Below, piece after piece: positions 34,549-47,600 of a stretch of DNA of 64,000 nucleotides; position 1 is the first letter of the stretch, and each line of letters begins with the position of its first letter. The translations under genes were made by a program, and so were the position numbers. The DNA is from Penicillium oxalicum (lineage: Eukaryota > Ascomycota > Eurotiomycetes > Eurotiales > Aspergillaceae). A model generated the notes under the pieces. It saw only the letters and a program-made list of their open reading frames with translations, was not told the DNA's origin and did no database searches. Location: positions 2,480,001-2,544,000 of the forward strand of contig NC_064654.1 in the NCBI RefSeq assembly GCF_001723175.1, written 5' to 3'.

Positions 34549-37490
34549 CTAGAGGCCTGCAACGTACATGAGGCCGTAGCCGAGAGTCACAATTACCACA
34601 AAGGACATCAGACTGGCCGGAATACCTCGGGTGAGGAAATGGCGGACATGCAGGTAGCGCTGGCCAGTCTGTGGGAATTCGGTCATGATGGCAGCTGAAG
34701 AAGACGAACCAAGTTAGCCAGAGGATTTGAAGACAAAGAAAGCACACCAGAAGGTTGAATGTACGTACTCATATTCGGGAAACCACTCGTGGGCAAGGCC
34801 ATGGCAACCGAGCACATCAGAGCACTGGCCATGACCAGCAAGTTGGGGTGGGGGTCCTCCATGCCAACACCAATCTGGCGCACAAGAGGGAGAATGATCA
34901 ATGCAGCGACGGTGTGTGAGATGAATGTGGCGATGACAAGGATCAAGGCTGAGAATACAAGGAGCACGCCATACAGGCTGAGATGCTCGACACGGGCCGT
35001 GATCCCGGATGCAATCGTGTGCAGGAGACCGGAGGAGGTGACCGCCTTGCCGAGGCAGAGACCGCCGGCGGCCAAAATGATGATCGTCCATAGAAAGTTG
35101 TTGAAATCCTCCTTGTTGAGAATTCCCGTGCCGAAGAAGACGACCAACGGGATAATGGCAATCACACCCATATCACCAAAGACATGCTCCAGCTGATGGC
35201 TGGCACACCAGAGCGCGATCGTGAGCAAAGTCACCGCACTGATAAAGTACTGAACGCCAGTGAAGCGATCCTTGACGGGGCGAATGGGAATCACCGTGGC
35301 ATTGCGACCAGGATTGAAAGTCACCAGCAACAGCCCCCAAATCAAGAGGATGGAAATTATACACACAGGCAGCGAGATGAAAAACCATGTTCCCCAACTG
35401 ATGCTCGGATACATGTTCTGAAGGGCGATAATGTTTTGCGGCGATGCGATGGGAGATGCCGCACCGCCCACGTTGGCAGCCAGTGCAATACCGAGCACCA
35501 GCGACTTGGCAAAGTCGGAATCGGGTGACAAATTGCGCAGGAGTGGCTGGATGATCGAGTAGCAGAGCACGGGAGAGGCAACGTTGCTGATCCACATGCT
35601 GAGGAACATACTGACAAACATGTTCGTCAGGAGAACAATCTTGGGCTTTGATCCAGCTTTACTCAAGACAAACATTGCCATCCGGCGGGCAATATCGTAT
35701 TTTGACAATGCTGCAGCAATTGTGAAGCCGCCGAGGAGCAGCATGATCACTGGAGTCCACATAGACGCGAAGACCATCTTTGTTGCCTCTTTCGGAGGCA
35801 ATCGCGTGTACGGTTTATCATCGGACCGCATGATACCTAGGATGACCACCAGGAATGGAATCAACAGTGAAGTCACAAACAGTGGAATAGCCTATTAGTA
35901 GAGGGAGGAGAAAGACAGAAAAAAAATTGTTAGCATCTAGAACCGTCTATGATCGAGTTTGGTATCGAGTACGAGAAACTTACTTCTGTCGCCCACAGGA
36001 TGCTGACAAGGACAAGCATGGCCAGGCAATTCTGCTGTTCAATCGATTCCATTATCGGGACTGAGAGCAAAGCTCCAAACACCGCCATGCTGAAGACGAG
36101 TGCGCCAAAACTTAAGCTGCACAGCCACGTGGGGAACTGTATACGGCCAAGTGGAGTGGTGAATTCCGTCGTGCGAATGTCATGCTTGTCGCCTTGCCGA
36201 ATCGCTGTGGCCGGGTCTTCGTCGGCTCCCAAAAGAGTGCGACGAATACCGACGTTGGCCGCTTGGGCACGCCGTTCGATTTCAATCATTTCACGCCAGA
36301 CCGTGTTCCGTTCCCAAACAACATGCTCACGGAGATGCAATCGCAGTTCTCGACTGGCCAGTTCACGGTTTCCTTTTGTGACCACGTCCGCGTACACTCC
36401 CTCAACCTTTTCAATGTAGTTATCAACTGCGGCCATTGTGGAATCGGTGAAGGGCACTGCGGGGTGTACCACAGATGTCAGGTAGTCTCGGCGCGTGTTG
36501 CGGAAGAGTGTCTTGTCATACTTCTTCAGCGCTTTGGAGAAACCAGTCCTGTTCAGCTCGATGAAAGACCGCAGTTCACAGAGTGAGACATATGACTCGA
36601 TGAGACGTTTCTTGAGTGAAACTCCCGCATTATACAACGCCAAGAACGCCTGGTCACTCATTTCAGGATCGCGAAGCAAGCGACTGCCAGATGGATTGAA
36701 AAAGGTCGAGTCTGTCATATCGCCCTGGTGATGACCATCGGTCGTAGATCCTCCGTCAGTGGACGCCTGTCGACGGAGACCCATGACAGCAGAAGCAACA
36801 TTCTCGTCGTCACTATCTGCCTCATCCTCGCTGACACTGGACCGACGACGCTGAGTGTTATCATAACGCGAGTTCGAGCTCAATGTTCTGGCTTTGATGA
36901 CAGTCTCGCTGACAGGATCCATGTTGACGCCGGCGGTCTCCGACAGGTAGCCCATGGCTTCGTGAAGCAATTCGTCTGTGTTTTGAAAGATCTCGGCCTG
37001 CTTCTGCTCGTAGAAGGTACAGACTTTATCCAGCTCTGAGTCCAGCGCCCGCTTAAAGACTGCGTCTGGGTTGATCACTTGGGAACCCCCCAGGAGTGGA
37101 GCAGACTCGACATCCGCGCCTGATTGTCCATCTGGGTTGTTTGCCTGCTTTTCGAGGGTATAAATTCTGGGTTTGGCGAGGAAGAATAGTTAGCCTCGGC
37201 GCATCTTCAGATAAGGTCGCAGTCCACACGTCAGAACTGCCCCCTCCCCTCCCTCCCCGAGTCTGTACGATGTCACACCCGCACGACTGTATCCACCTTG
37301 GGCGAATAGTAAATAGTAGCCATAGGCGCTCACTACTCACTGGTCACGCCGTTCGCAATGCTGTCCCTGCGCATGTACGATCTGGAAGTGTCACGGATTC
37401 AACTCACAATTTTTTCAAATTGCTGTAGGCAATGTAATTGGAGCTCCAATCGGGCACAGCATTGAATTGAATGCTATGCGAAAACTTCAT
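34549..37490 (-). CDS. SPX domain low-affinity phosphate transporter (Pho87/Pho90/Pho91 family, SLC13-type)
   Basis: Takes up inorganic phosphate at the plasma membrane (Pho87/90) or exports it from the vacuole (Pho91). Four exons (37490..37408, 37166..35984, 35891..34769, 34694..34549) give 844 residues. The N-terminus MKFSHSIQFNAVPDWSSNYI and SNLKKLIYTLEKQ form the SPX domain, which senses inositol pyrophosphates in this family; it extends to about residue 290. The C-terminal 450 residues hold about a dozen hydrophobic segments of the sodium/sulfate symporter fold, with ANVGGAASPIASPQNIIAL and ALPTSGFPNM resembling the duplicated substrate-binding motifs. The first exon encodes only 28 residues; the join was fixed by the SPX sequence. 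Which paralogue it is, and hence its membrane, cannot be settled from sequence alone. Confidence 0.94.
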
Positions 37491-38678
37491 CCTGGCGGCT
37501 TTTTCGCTTTCGCTTTCGCCCTCGACTTGCGTCACACGTTGAACTCGCCTTCGAATTGCCTCTGTCCAATATCTGAGCCTTGTGGTGTAGGAACCCCGTC
37601 GGTGTGGATGTGGCAAGGAGGTCTTCTCTTTCTCGCAGATTGTGCTCCTGTTCAGTCCCGCTAAAGCTACTGAGCTGGCAGCGGGCTCGAATGAACCAGC
37701 GATGCCTCCAAATCTGTGCGCGGAAGGGTCCTCGGAGTCAGCTGTTCTAGCAACGCGGTTGCCACCGGAAACGCTTAGATCGGTGAGCTCGTATGCTTCG
37801 CGATTCGCAGAAGAAGCCAGTGTCGTGAGAGGGCCGGAGAGAATTCGGCCTGGCTCATGTGGTTCGTCACAAGAGGGAGGGGCCCAACTGAAGGGGATGA
37901 TTGTTCTGTAGTTTGTTGCGGGGCGCTAAAGACGGATCGTGGTTCGCTCGATTGGCGCAAGTTGAGTGGTATGCAATGTACACTAGTGGTTCGGTCTGGA
38001 CTGAGCAGGATGTGGATATTCCGCGGTGCACTGACTACAATTTCAAGTCACCTGATCATGGGTTCGGAATGGAAACGTATCCTCGTGTCATGAAGATCTT
38101 TTCTGAAGCGCCTGTCGGAGTTTGCGACGGCTGCCAAGGGTATCTGGAACAGCTCCGCCCAATCGGGCATGACCCGTTGATGCCTGAGTCAGCACACCTT
38201 CGCCATGCGGAGGTCGGGCGGCGCAGGTACTTTGAATGCAGTACATAACCAGGTACTAGTATGATTGTACTAGGGCTACTCTAAATAAGTAGTGTACGGA
38301 TCTACATTACTACATAACGGGGACTGGAAAAATGCCCAACAGTTATAACAAGAAGGTACAGATTCAGAACTTGAGCTTCTCGAAAGAGTGCGAAACTGTC
38401 TGACGGCTTTCATACTTCAAATGCAAGAGCATGTTCATGTTCAGGGACTAGCATTGAGCACTTTCTCATTCAACCGTGAGGCTTTGGCCTTCAAACAGAT
38501 GGGTGTTGGAGTAAATGGGACAGGAGAAGGGGGAAATGAGGTGGCTCCTGGGAAAATTCGAGCTAGCGAAGACTCGGGATACATAATGACAAAGAAAAAG
38601 TATATACTTGCGTTGAAAGATTAGATACGCAAGCCTTGCTGGTGGGCATGTAAAGTTCTGCTGAAATAGATCAAAGGA
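37491..38678. other. Intergenic: phosphate transporter promoter and uS7m 3' region
   Basis: About 1.2 kb. Plus-strand frames of 78-115 codons around 37640-38250 have no recognisable domain. At 38240-38320 the sequence is dense in GTAC, TACTAG and AGTAG motifs similar in look to those at 30.8 and 50.1 kb. No phosphate-response site can be assigned with confidence. Confidence 0.45.
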
Positions 38679-39908
38679 CTAGCGGCGACGAGGCGCAAGA
38701 CCCAAGTTGGCCCGACCCGAGATACCAATCTTGTGCTGCTGGTCACGGCGATCCCAAACACCACTGCGACCCTCGGCCACGGCCGTCAACTCATTAGCAA
38801 CCCGGTGAGCTAGCTGCGCATCGCGTCGCTTCTCTGAAGCATCCAAGATCCATTTGATCGCAGCACGGCGACGTTGACGCAGATTCAGAGGGTGGGGAAT
38901 CTGCACCGCAGTACCACCACCGGCAATACCCTTCTGCTGGCGGATGCGGAAAAGAGGAGCCACGGAGTCGATGATGCATGTGAGGTAGCGAACGGGGTCC
39001 AACGGCAGCTGAGGCGCAGGGGGCCCACCCATGAGAGGGCGGCGAGGGTTGATGTTGGGGGGAGAAGAGGTGCGGAGGTGATCAAGAATAATGGACATGT
39101 TCTGGGAGGATGTGAATATTAGTTTGTGTGGGCCGTCAGGGAGGATTTCCGACGAAAAGCCTCACCTTTTGAGCGCGAGCGAGCTTGCCATCTTGCATGA
39201 GCATCTTTGTGAACTGATCTTGCATGGAGTCGTAGCGCTTGCGGAAGTTCAAAGTCTTCTTCTCCGATGGTAGCACGGGCAAGTCGAATTTGAGGCCCTC
39301 TGGCAGCTGCGAGGACGCCTCTTGATTGACCTGCTTGATCATATCGGCGAGAACTGCGGCAGAAATGTCGTCTTGTGAGCCCATTGTTTCCATTCCTTGC
39401 TGGCGGCTGTGCGACGAGGTTGAGAACGATCGAGAGCCTCCGGCAGGCTTCTTCTTCTTCAATTGGTCTTGCATGACCTTGGGCATGTGCTTCAGGCCAT
39501 CCTTGTCACGTTTGAGAATCTGGTTTCAACGTATTTTCTGTCAGTCGACCGTTCCACATGTGAGTGGGTTCTCTGCGAGCCACTCACATCTTCAACTGGG
39601 CTCCCTTGCTCCAACTCGGGACTGGACGGCTGGCCATCGCAGCTTTTCTCCTTTTGAAGGATGCGATCCATCTCAGCAGCCTCCTCATTGACATGAGGCA
39701 GCTGATCCTGTGTGGGAAACTTTTGCTCATCCGGTGAGAGGGACTTTTTGTGAACTGGAGACGAGTTCCATCTTTTCTGAGTCGGAGTCACCTGGTTGCG
39801 GGATCGGAGAGGCAGGGCGACACTTCGCTGCGCGAAAGAAGCAGCGAACGGCTGGCGGAAAACGGTAGCGGTCCTGGCCGCTGTGAAGAGAGTCGTGCTT
39901 GGAGGCAT
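38679..39908 (-). CDS. Mitochondrial small-subunit ribosomal protein uS7m
   Basis: Three exons (39908..39588, 39519..39166, 39101..38679), all phase 0, give 365 residues. The N-terminus is rich in Arg/Ser/Thr/Ala and poor in acids (TAARTATVFRQPFAASFAQR), fitting a mitochondrial presequence. The C-terminal half is the S7 domain: FTKMLMQDGKLARAQK, then GGGTAVQIPHPLNLRQRRR and AAIKWILDASEKR. Uniform S7 proteins bind the 3' domain of small-subunit rRNA and nucleate head assembly. The closest yeast protein would be Rsm7. The middle region (about 60-180) is poorly conserved linker. Confidence 0.92.
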
Positions 39909-40405
39909 TGTGAGAGTTGAGGACCACTTGAGTCCAGCAATGGGTTGAGTTGGTGTCCTGACAGTCGGGGATGCCTCGTCGGCGTGCGGTCTGCTGGAAA
40001 TTTCCCGGATGTGCTTAGTCAACGGCCTCGTCCGCGGCCGCGGGCGACGATCAATGATGTAAACGCACTCGAGGCTTCAGACCCTCCGCACAAGGCCACA
40101 GAACAGGGGAATTGATAGAATTGAAGTGCGATTAATGGTGATTCGAGCTGTATTTACATTTTTATCACTGTGGCGGGTATCAAGTCAGATTTGGATCTCG
40201 GCGTCTCAAACTGCACTAGTATCATCTACCAACAAACCTGCCTACTCTCAGGTGTACGAATATTTAGTGCTCCGACGGGAGTCAGCTCTTCTCCGGCAGC
40301 GCGAAATAAACGACGTGCCTTGGAAACAGGTGGCCATGCTGACTCCGGGCCAAACACCCCGGCTGTTCTGATTTCAAAAGGATTGAGGATAGCACGGTGA
40401 TCATC
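39909..40405. promoter_or_regulatory. Divergent promoter region between uS7m and the F-box gene
   Basis: About 500 bases between two divergent start codons. No TATA box is obvious on either side. The part next to uS7m is GC-rich (CCGCGGCCGCGGGCG-like near 40030), the part next to the F-box gene is not. No binding site is claimed. Confidence 0.5.
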
Positions 40406-42273
40406 ATGAAATTTGCGGAGTTGCCATCGGAAATCATATGTCAGGTCGTCCTACACCTTCCCACTGCAAATGCAATCACTCGGCTGGCACAAACATGCCG
40501 ACGCATACATAAAATCCTCAAAGCTGAAGAGGCATGGCTGTTCCGAGCGTTCGTCAGATCCAAGTTTCCAGGGATCCAGACACCACCGTTCTGGAAAGAC
40601 GCAGTGTGTGCTCTTACATCTCGCTCTCGCGCCCTGGACCGGTTGGGAATCATTGGAAGGTTCGTAACTGTGCCAGACTCAGAGACAGTCACCCGCATTG
40701 GCGTCCCAGACGCGGTGCGACAGGACAACCCAACCTTGGGTTACCGACCTCCGATTGACTCCTACGAGATTTGGAACGGTGAATCCTGGGCAGCAAAGAA
40801 GGAGGTTCTGGCATGGGGCGCCGGTGAGAAACTGCTCCTGCGCACCAGGCACACGGGAAAACACTGCTCTGACGACTGGGTTCTGTTCAATGGTGTGGAT
40901 GAGCCTAGCAGTCACGATGACATTTTGGGCCTGCATCTTCTGGATGCTGAGCACGGCAAAGACGGCGACGTGGAAAATGTCATCTTTGGACGAAGGAGAG
41001 GCGATCTGCGCCAAGTTGCGCTGTCCTCAAGCGCTGCCGATTATGAATATAAAAAAACGTTCCAGACAGAAGGATTGGAGCTCAGTGACACTGATCTAAT
41101 GCGCGGCCCCGATCCAATTCTTTGCGCACAATTCCTCCAAGGCGCAACGGCATTGTACCAGGTGGCAAGCGAGAAGGAGATCGTTCAACCATTTGCGTGG
41201 ATTCAACCAGAGCGCTCATCTCGTGGTCGGAGAGCAAAGCTTCTTTCCTCGACCCGAATCGCCGTGGCCACCATGAATGAGAGGGACTCACTTATCATTT
41301 CAAGAATAAGACCCGATGGTGTCTACACGGAGGAAACGATCGAAGCTGGCTTGCTCGGCGTGAACAGCAACCAAATACAACGAAATCACCATGCTCCTCA
41401 GGCAATCAGTGTCATTGAGCCTCTTCACGATCACCCTTTGGCTGATCACTCAGGCAATGTCTTTCTGGCGGCATGGGGAGACCGGGCTGTTCGGTATGTG
41501 CTTTCTCTCATCTTGGTAGAGGATACGGGATCTGCTTCTTATTTACTGATTCCATTTCTAGCCTTCACGACCTCAGGTCCCCACGACTTTACGAGACAGC
41601 ATATGAGGATCCCACAGACGATAACTCTGTTTACAGTCTCAAGGCGTTTGGCCACGATCGGTTTATAGTTGGCTCCGGGGGCAATGCATTGATTAAATTA
41701 TTCGATCTGCGCTGCACAAGTTACAGTTATTTGCATGCCCATGCATCTCGTCCCAAAGCCCCTTCTACAGCCCCCATTGCCCACAATCACGGGCAGTATC
41801 CCAGCAGAAATTTCAACATTTTCCTTTCTGCACCGTCTCCGGCGGCCTTCACTGCGCATGCGGCTCAGTCCCGTCGGCGAACGCAAGTGCATCCCTATCG
41901 CGGCCCAATCTACAGCCTGTCTGCTCCATCGCCATCTTCACCCACTCTATACACCGGCGTGGCGGGTGGTTTAATTCGGCTTGACTTCGCATCAACAGAT
42001 GACTTGACCGGACCAGCGAAGGAATGGTACCACCAAAACCTTGACCTCGGCTTTGACGGAGAAATGAATCCGGTGGATGGATCGAGCTTTTTCACCATGG
42101 CTGGGTACGAGAGACCCAGTCCAGATGACTTGACTACAACCTCCAAGCTGAGAAAGCAGCATGGAAACTGGCGAGTGCAAGAGGATGTTATCCATCGGCG
42201 TGTCGTATCGGGCTGGGATCAGCGATGGGAGGCATTGGAAAGGCCTGGAGCTTGGCGGCGCCAGGATGGATAG
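40406..42273 (+). CDS. F-box protein with WD-like C-terminal region
   Basis: Two exons (40406..41493 and 41562..42273) give 599 residues. The N-terminal F-box is clear: FAELPSEIICQVVLHL, then ITRLAQTCRRIHKIL and AWLFRAFV, so the protein should be the substrate receptor of an SCF ubiquitin ligase. After the intron the reading RLHDLRSPRLYET and FIVGSGGNALIKLFDLR look like beta-propeller (WD40-type) repeats, but only one or two are convincing; others may be degenerate. Substrates are unknown. The frame also opens at a GTG nine bases upstream; the ATG at 40406 is used. Confidence 0.85.
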
Positions 42274-42684
42274 ACTCTGACAAATCGATCCAATAGAATC
42301 ATAGCCCGATGCGCGAAGCACATACGCGGGACAAGGAACTTTTACTAAACATGAAAACTTTTTTTGGTATTCTAGTAGATGTAAGCAAACATGTAGGAAC
42401 AAGTACAAAATTTTTGAAAAAAATCCTTGAAAGCTCCGTGAGCGCCATGCTGAGGGGTAGAGTCACTCTCTCAAGATCAGCGAGAAAAGTGCGTGGGAGG
42501 TGGTAGGACTGCGAGAAGCAAACCCGTGTAGCCAAGGGAAAGGGGAGGGGCGAGAGAGGCAGCCGGAACAGGGTTGGCGATGAGGTCCGACTGCGACAGG
42601 GATAAGCAGATTCATGAATCTGTCCTGGAGACCGAGTCTGCGAGGGAAGCAAGTGGAACATGGCTTCGATTGATAAAAAGCTCT
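42274..42684. other. Intergenic between convergent genes
   Basis: About 410 bases holding the 3'UTRs of the F-box gene (plus) and the SRP40-like gene (minus). No further feature seen. Confidence 0.6.
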
Positions 42685-43856
42685 TTAATCATCAAACTTG
42701 AAAGACTTGCCCCCTGAGATATCGATAGGACCGCCTCGGTAGGATCCGCGCTTCTTCTTGTTCTTTTCCTTGGTGAATCCTTTGCCACGGGTGACGGAAA
42801 GATCGGCATAGGCCCGTTCGGCGTATGCGTAGGGCACATATTCGTTGGAGATGGCCTCGTAGGGTTGTTGACTCAGGGCGGCAAGAGGGGTAGGACGGGC
42901 TCCTTCGTGCTTCTTCTTGGTCGCCTTGTTCGCAGAGTTGCTCTCAGCGGCAGGAGACGCAGACATGGTCGCGCTAGTATCGGAGGAGTCGTTCGAAACA
43001 GCGACACCACCGGTCTTTTCCTCATCAGAGCTCTCTGAACTGCTGTCGGAGTCGGAGTCTGAGCTGCTTGAGCTTGAGGCTTCAGATGAAGAAGTGGTTG
43101 CAGACTTCTTCTCATCCTTTGCGCCAGACTTCTGGGTCACCTTCTCCTCCTCGGAATCAGACGAATCCGAGGACTCAGAGCTCGAGCTTGAGTCACTGGA
43201 TTCGGAATCGGATGACGACTCGGAGCTGCTGCTGGAAGACGATTCTGCCTTCGAGACCTTGACTTTCTTCGTCTTTGGGGGCTCGTTGTCAGACTCGGAA
43301 TCGGAGCTCGAGTCGGAAGAGGAGCTGCTAGACTCTGCCTTGCGTTTCAGTCCCTTCGACGCCTTGGCCGCTGGGGCAGGAGACGCTGAAACGGCCTTCG
43401 TCTGGTTGTCGCTCTCATCGTCAGCGTCACTGTCGGAGCTCGAGGACGAGGACGAGGAAGAAGAAGAAGCGGAGGAGGAAGAGGACGAGGAGGAAGATGA
43501 CGATGTGCTAGCGTCGCTGTCACTCTCACTGTCGCTGCTGTCACTCTCAGAGCTGCTGTCCGAGCCACTGGAAGTCTTCCCCCAAGCCTGGAAGACTTCA
43601 ATCAAAGACGGCGCTGCCTTTTTTTCCACATTTGAACATCCGTTCTTCTTCAATTCCTCGGTGAAGGTGGCGCTTGTAGATGAGAATCCATTTTGAGCAA
43701 GGAATGATGCGATCGCACCGAGCAACTGAGGGGAGAGGGTTGTGTTCTTCTCGACCTATACAATTACCACCTAGTTAGAGCCGCATGGTCTTATCATTAA
43801 CATAATGTCAATGGCACACTCACCTTCTTAGTCGAGGCTTTCTTTTGAGCAGCCAT
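42685..43856 (-). CDS. SRP40: Nucleolar serine/acid-rich phosphoprotein, SRP40/Nopp140-like, with LisH motif
   Basis: Two exons (43856..43824 and 43755..42685) give 367 residues. The N-terminal 11 residues come from exon 1 (MAAQKKASTKK). A LisH-like segment follows (LLGAIASFLAQNGFSSTSA). The centre is a long alternation of Ser/Asp/Glu blocks with Lys/Pro/Ala spacers, the pattern of Nopp140-type proteins that are heavily phosphorylated by casein kinase 2. The C-terminal SRP40 domain is clear (YAYAERAYADLSVTRGKGF then the end GGKSFKFDD). Such proteins act as chaperones of box C/D and H/ACA snoRNPs; the role here is inferred. The repetitive centre leaves a 259-codon open frame on the plus strand, which I regard as an artefact. 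Confidence 0.9.
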
Positions 43857-44627
43857 GACTAGCGATACGATGTAGATAGTCGGCTTTCAAAATCAATGAG
43901 CAATGGGAACAGCCTCAAGCAGAAGCGTCACGAGCCTGAATTTCGAAAAGTCTTGTTCGGTCTTCCAGAAACGAAGAAAAGTCTAGTAGAGGCGCCGGGA
44001 AGGCGGTGAGCAATTTATCAACACAGATTGGCTCAATGCGCACTTGTCCATCAGGCACTCGGACCGACTTAACACGTGACTTAGAGGGTATCAGCACTCT
44101 ATCCACTGCTCAATTGCCGATGTCTACAAAGCAATGATCAGATCATCCGACTTGGCGAGTGGACTTAATTCAGATCTAATTCGAGATAAAAAAAATTCAT
44201 GAAGAGGGCTCAGATCGCCCATCTTGGAGACAGAGAATTTTCCAAGCCTGTAGCAGTTTGCATGATAACAAGTCCGGGTCACCGTGACGATTGGCATATG
44301 CTAACGCGGACTTGGACCAATGACTTGCTCCCACGAGCTTTCTCCGCCCAGCCCGCAACCCCCAACATGTCATGAGCTTATCTTGATGCACCACCAAGTC
44401 CAGCGTGAAACTGTATTCTCGGGACTTCCGCAGCGTGTCCTTGCTGACCGCGATCAAGGTGCTGAATCCCTTTCTAGCTGATGAGCTGCTCAATCAAACC
44501 TGGCCAGCACCTGCCCCAGAATTAATAGACACTCGGGTAAAAGCCAGAGTCGGATGATGTCCCCTTGATTCTCCCAAGTCCACCATCCAAGAGATCCATG
44601 ATACTCACCTGAAACGAAATTGACGCA
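43857..44627. promoter_or_regulatory. Divergent promoter region between the SRP40-like gene and SEC3
   Basis: About 770 bases between divergent start codons. Short frames on the minus strand (44197..44493, 98 codons) have no recognisable domain. It should contain both promoters; no specific site identified. Confidence 0.5.
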
Positions 44628-47600
44628 ATGTACGGACGTCGCCCTCCGGCACCAAATGACACGCGACATGGTGCCGATTCACGCACTGGCTCCGGACCTG
44701 GGCCCGGAGATACGTCCATGTCCAGGGCCGAGAAGTTCGAGGACGAAAAGAAGCGTATCATTCAGAGTTGTTACTCGAAGAAGGATAACGATGGAACACG
44801 TACGTGAATGGTGGAAACTCATATCCGAGGATGACGGACGAAAAGCACCTTCACTCTGACCCTCAAGAGGGTTGGTCGATGTTCGCTGCCCGCGAGAATG
44901 AGTCCTGGCACATGTGTCTAGCACAGCGCATGGCATTGACCAAGTTCTTTTGATTTCTCAAAGCTGACAATATGCGCCTCTGTAGTGATCGAGTCCTATA
45001 TTACGCATGTACGTATCACAGAAGATGCGGCGCATCCCTCGACTCCAGCCCCGCCGGAATCCTCTCCGGCGAATAAAAAACCCCGCGTCATTATTGTCTC
45101 CGTTCGAAGATCAGGTCGAGTTCGGATGCACAAAGCTCGGGAGAACAATGATGGGACTTTCTCTATTGGCAAGACTTGGATGTTGGACGACCTCACCGGT
45201 ATTCAGTCTTACAGCGCGTTTGTCCCGAAGACGCCAATTGAGCAACAACACAAAGAGTGGGCAGGAAGCGTTGGATTCGTGGTCAGCGTGGGAAAGCCTT
45301 ATTATTGGCACGCACGAACCTCCAAGGAAAAAGAATTCTTCATCGGCAGTTTGGTGAAGATCTACAAAAAGTATACGGGAGGCAAAGTTCCGAATCTCAT
45401 CGGGTTCGACGAGAGAGAGAGACAACTACTCATTGGTAACACCGGTCCTTCGACGCCCTCTGGGCCACCGGCCCCAACCTCTCGAAGTGGATCTGAACCG
45501 TCGACAGAGAACCATCCATCTCCCCAACGCCCAGCCCCACCGCAATCGTCTTACAATCGCAACCCAAGTCGTGATGGAGCTCGCGAGCCCCGGCGTAAAG
45601 GGCCGGATGACCCACCGCTTCGTCCTCAAAAAAGCCGAGAGCAAATGCCTCGTCCTGGACCTAGGCGAGCACCTTCACCTTTTGGACCACCTCAGAACCC
45701 CCCGCCTACCGGGCCTCTCCCGCGCACAGATCAAAAGAGCAGAGACCCGCCTACAACTTTTCTGTTTACAGGCGAAGACTCCGATAGGAATGTTTCCCAA
45801 GAAGACATTCGATCTCCTCCATCAACCGACACTCGCACGGCGCCAATCCCACCTTCGCCTCTCACAGCTCGTGGTCCCGAGGCCATGCTGACGGAGTCGA
45901 AGCGAAGTACAGATGCTATCCGTCCCACGACAGCTAGCTCCTCCATTAGTGAAAGTCGGGGCCCACCTTCAAGCTCTGGAAACCGCACGATTCAAACCCC
46001 TCCTCCTTCCAGCGATGCGCCCGACTCGGCTGCCGCTGCCGCAGCACCTCATGAGCCTATACCCGATACCTCACCTGCCCCAATTGCCTCTGCAGAGAAA
46101 ACCGTATCTTCACCGGTCACTGCAACAGAACCGCAGCCTACTCCTCCACCTATGCAATCCGAGGTTACACCTTCAATCGCACCGGAGAAGGCTCCCACAC
46201 CGTCAACCGTCGAGAGTCCAGCAACGACGGAAGCGAATGTCGCAAGTGACACGACAGCCGGAGAGGCAGATGGAGAAGGGGAGGCGCATCGCCCTGGCCT
46301 TGGTCCCATGATCAAGAAGAAATCCGCAAAAGACGTTGCGAGTGCTTTCCGAAAAGCTGCCAATGCGTATGGCTCGTTCAAACCCCGTCCTGGCGGTGCC
46401 GGCGAGCGTCTCTTAGCGGCTGCCAAGAAGCAACAAGCTACAACTGTGGGTCCAGATGGTATCACCGAGGTTGTACCTGCCCCATCCCGTTCGGCAAACG
46501 ATGTCACGAAGGTAGGTGTTGACGATGCTGCTGAAACCGAAACTTCGGCAGCTTCAACAACCTCGGCGCCAGCCGCGCCCAGTGTTGCGCAGCCCGTGAC
46601 TCCAACGGTCCAGATTACACAACCTCCAGCTGAGGGTTCATTGCCTGCTCCGGATCCTCCAGTCATAACAGCTGAATCGCAAAATGTTTCTCAACATAAT
46701 GTTCAGGTCGAGGAACGTCCGAGGAGTGCCTCTCCAGGTGCCCAAAGTCGCCGCCGAAAGCGACGTGAAGATCACACTCTCAAGTATTGTCAATCATTAG
46801 GCATTGACCCAAGCGTTCTCGACGGCCGTGGTCTCGACTTCGACGATATCCTTACGGATCTCGGGTGGAACGGGCGTTTGGGCGACGAGCAAAAACTTGA
46901 AGATCTGGAAGCAGATGTCCGACGGGAGATTGGTCGAGTCGAGGCCACCAGCTGGCTGGGAAACCTCGAGCAACAGGAAGGGAAAGTCGAACAACTGGCG
47001 GTCTTGATTGATAAGACCATCGAGGAATGCGAAGAGCTTGATGGCTTACTTACACTGTACGCACACGAATTGAATACACTACATGAAGATGTGGCGTACA
47101 TTGAGGCGCAATCGCAAGGCCTGCAAGTGCAGACGGCGAACCAGAAGCTTCTCCAGAATGAATTGCAGAACTTGCTTAGGACCTTGTCCATTTCCCCATC
47201 CGACGTCCGCCCGCTCCGAGAGGCTTCTTTGACCCATTTGGATGGGTTGAAGGAAACCGAGAGCGCTCTTGCCACGCTCTACAAAGCCATGCTGATGATC
47301 GATGCGGATATCGGGCAAAACAAGAGGAGGCAGGCTGATGCCAGCGTGGGTGTTTACGCCAATACGGAAATTGGTCAAATGCGCGCGATCAGAGAACGGA
47401 AGGATGAATATCGCCAAGCTGCCGTGGCGTTCCTCCAACGGTTAAAGCCTTTCATGTCCGTGGCTTTGAGAACAGCGGAACAGAAAAGAGCCGATGCAAT
47501 TGTTGGCTCACCGACGGACCCCTTAAAGCTCGATGGCTTTGCACGGCAGAAATTCCGCGAAGAGGTGTGGAGATACAACACATTGATGTTGTTTGCCCAA

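Noticed and set aside
42917..43696. 259-codon plus-strand frame opposite the SRP40-like gene
   Set aside because: Mirror of the Ser/Asp/Glu repeats; composition fully explained by the real gene.
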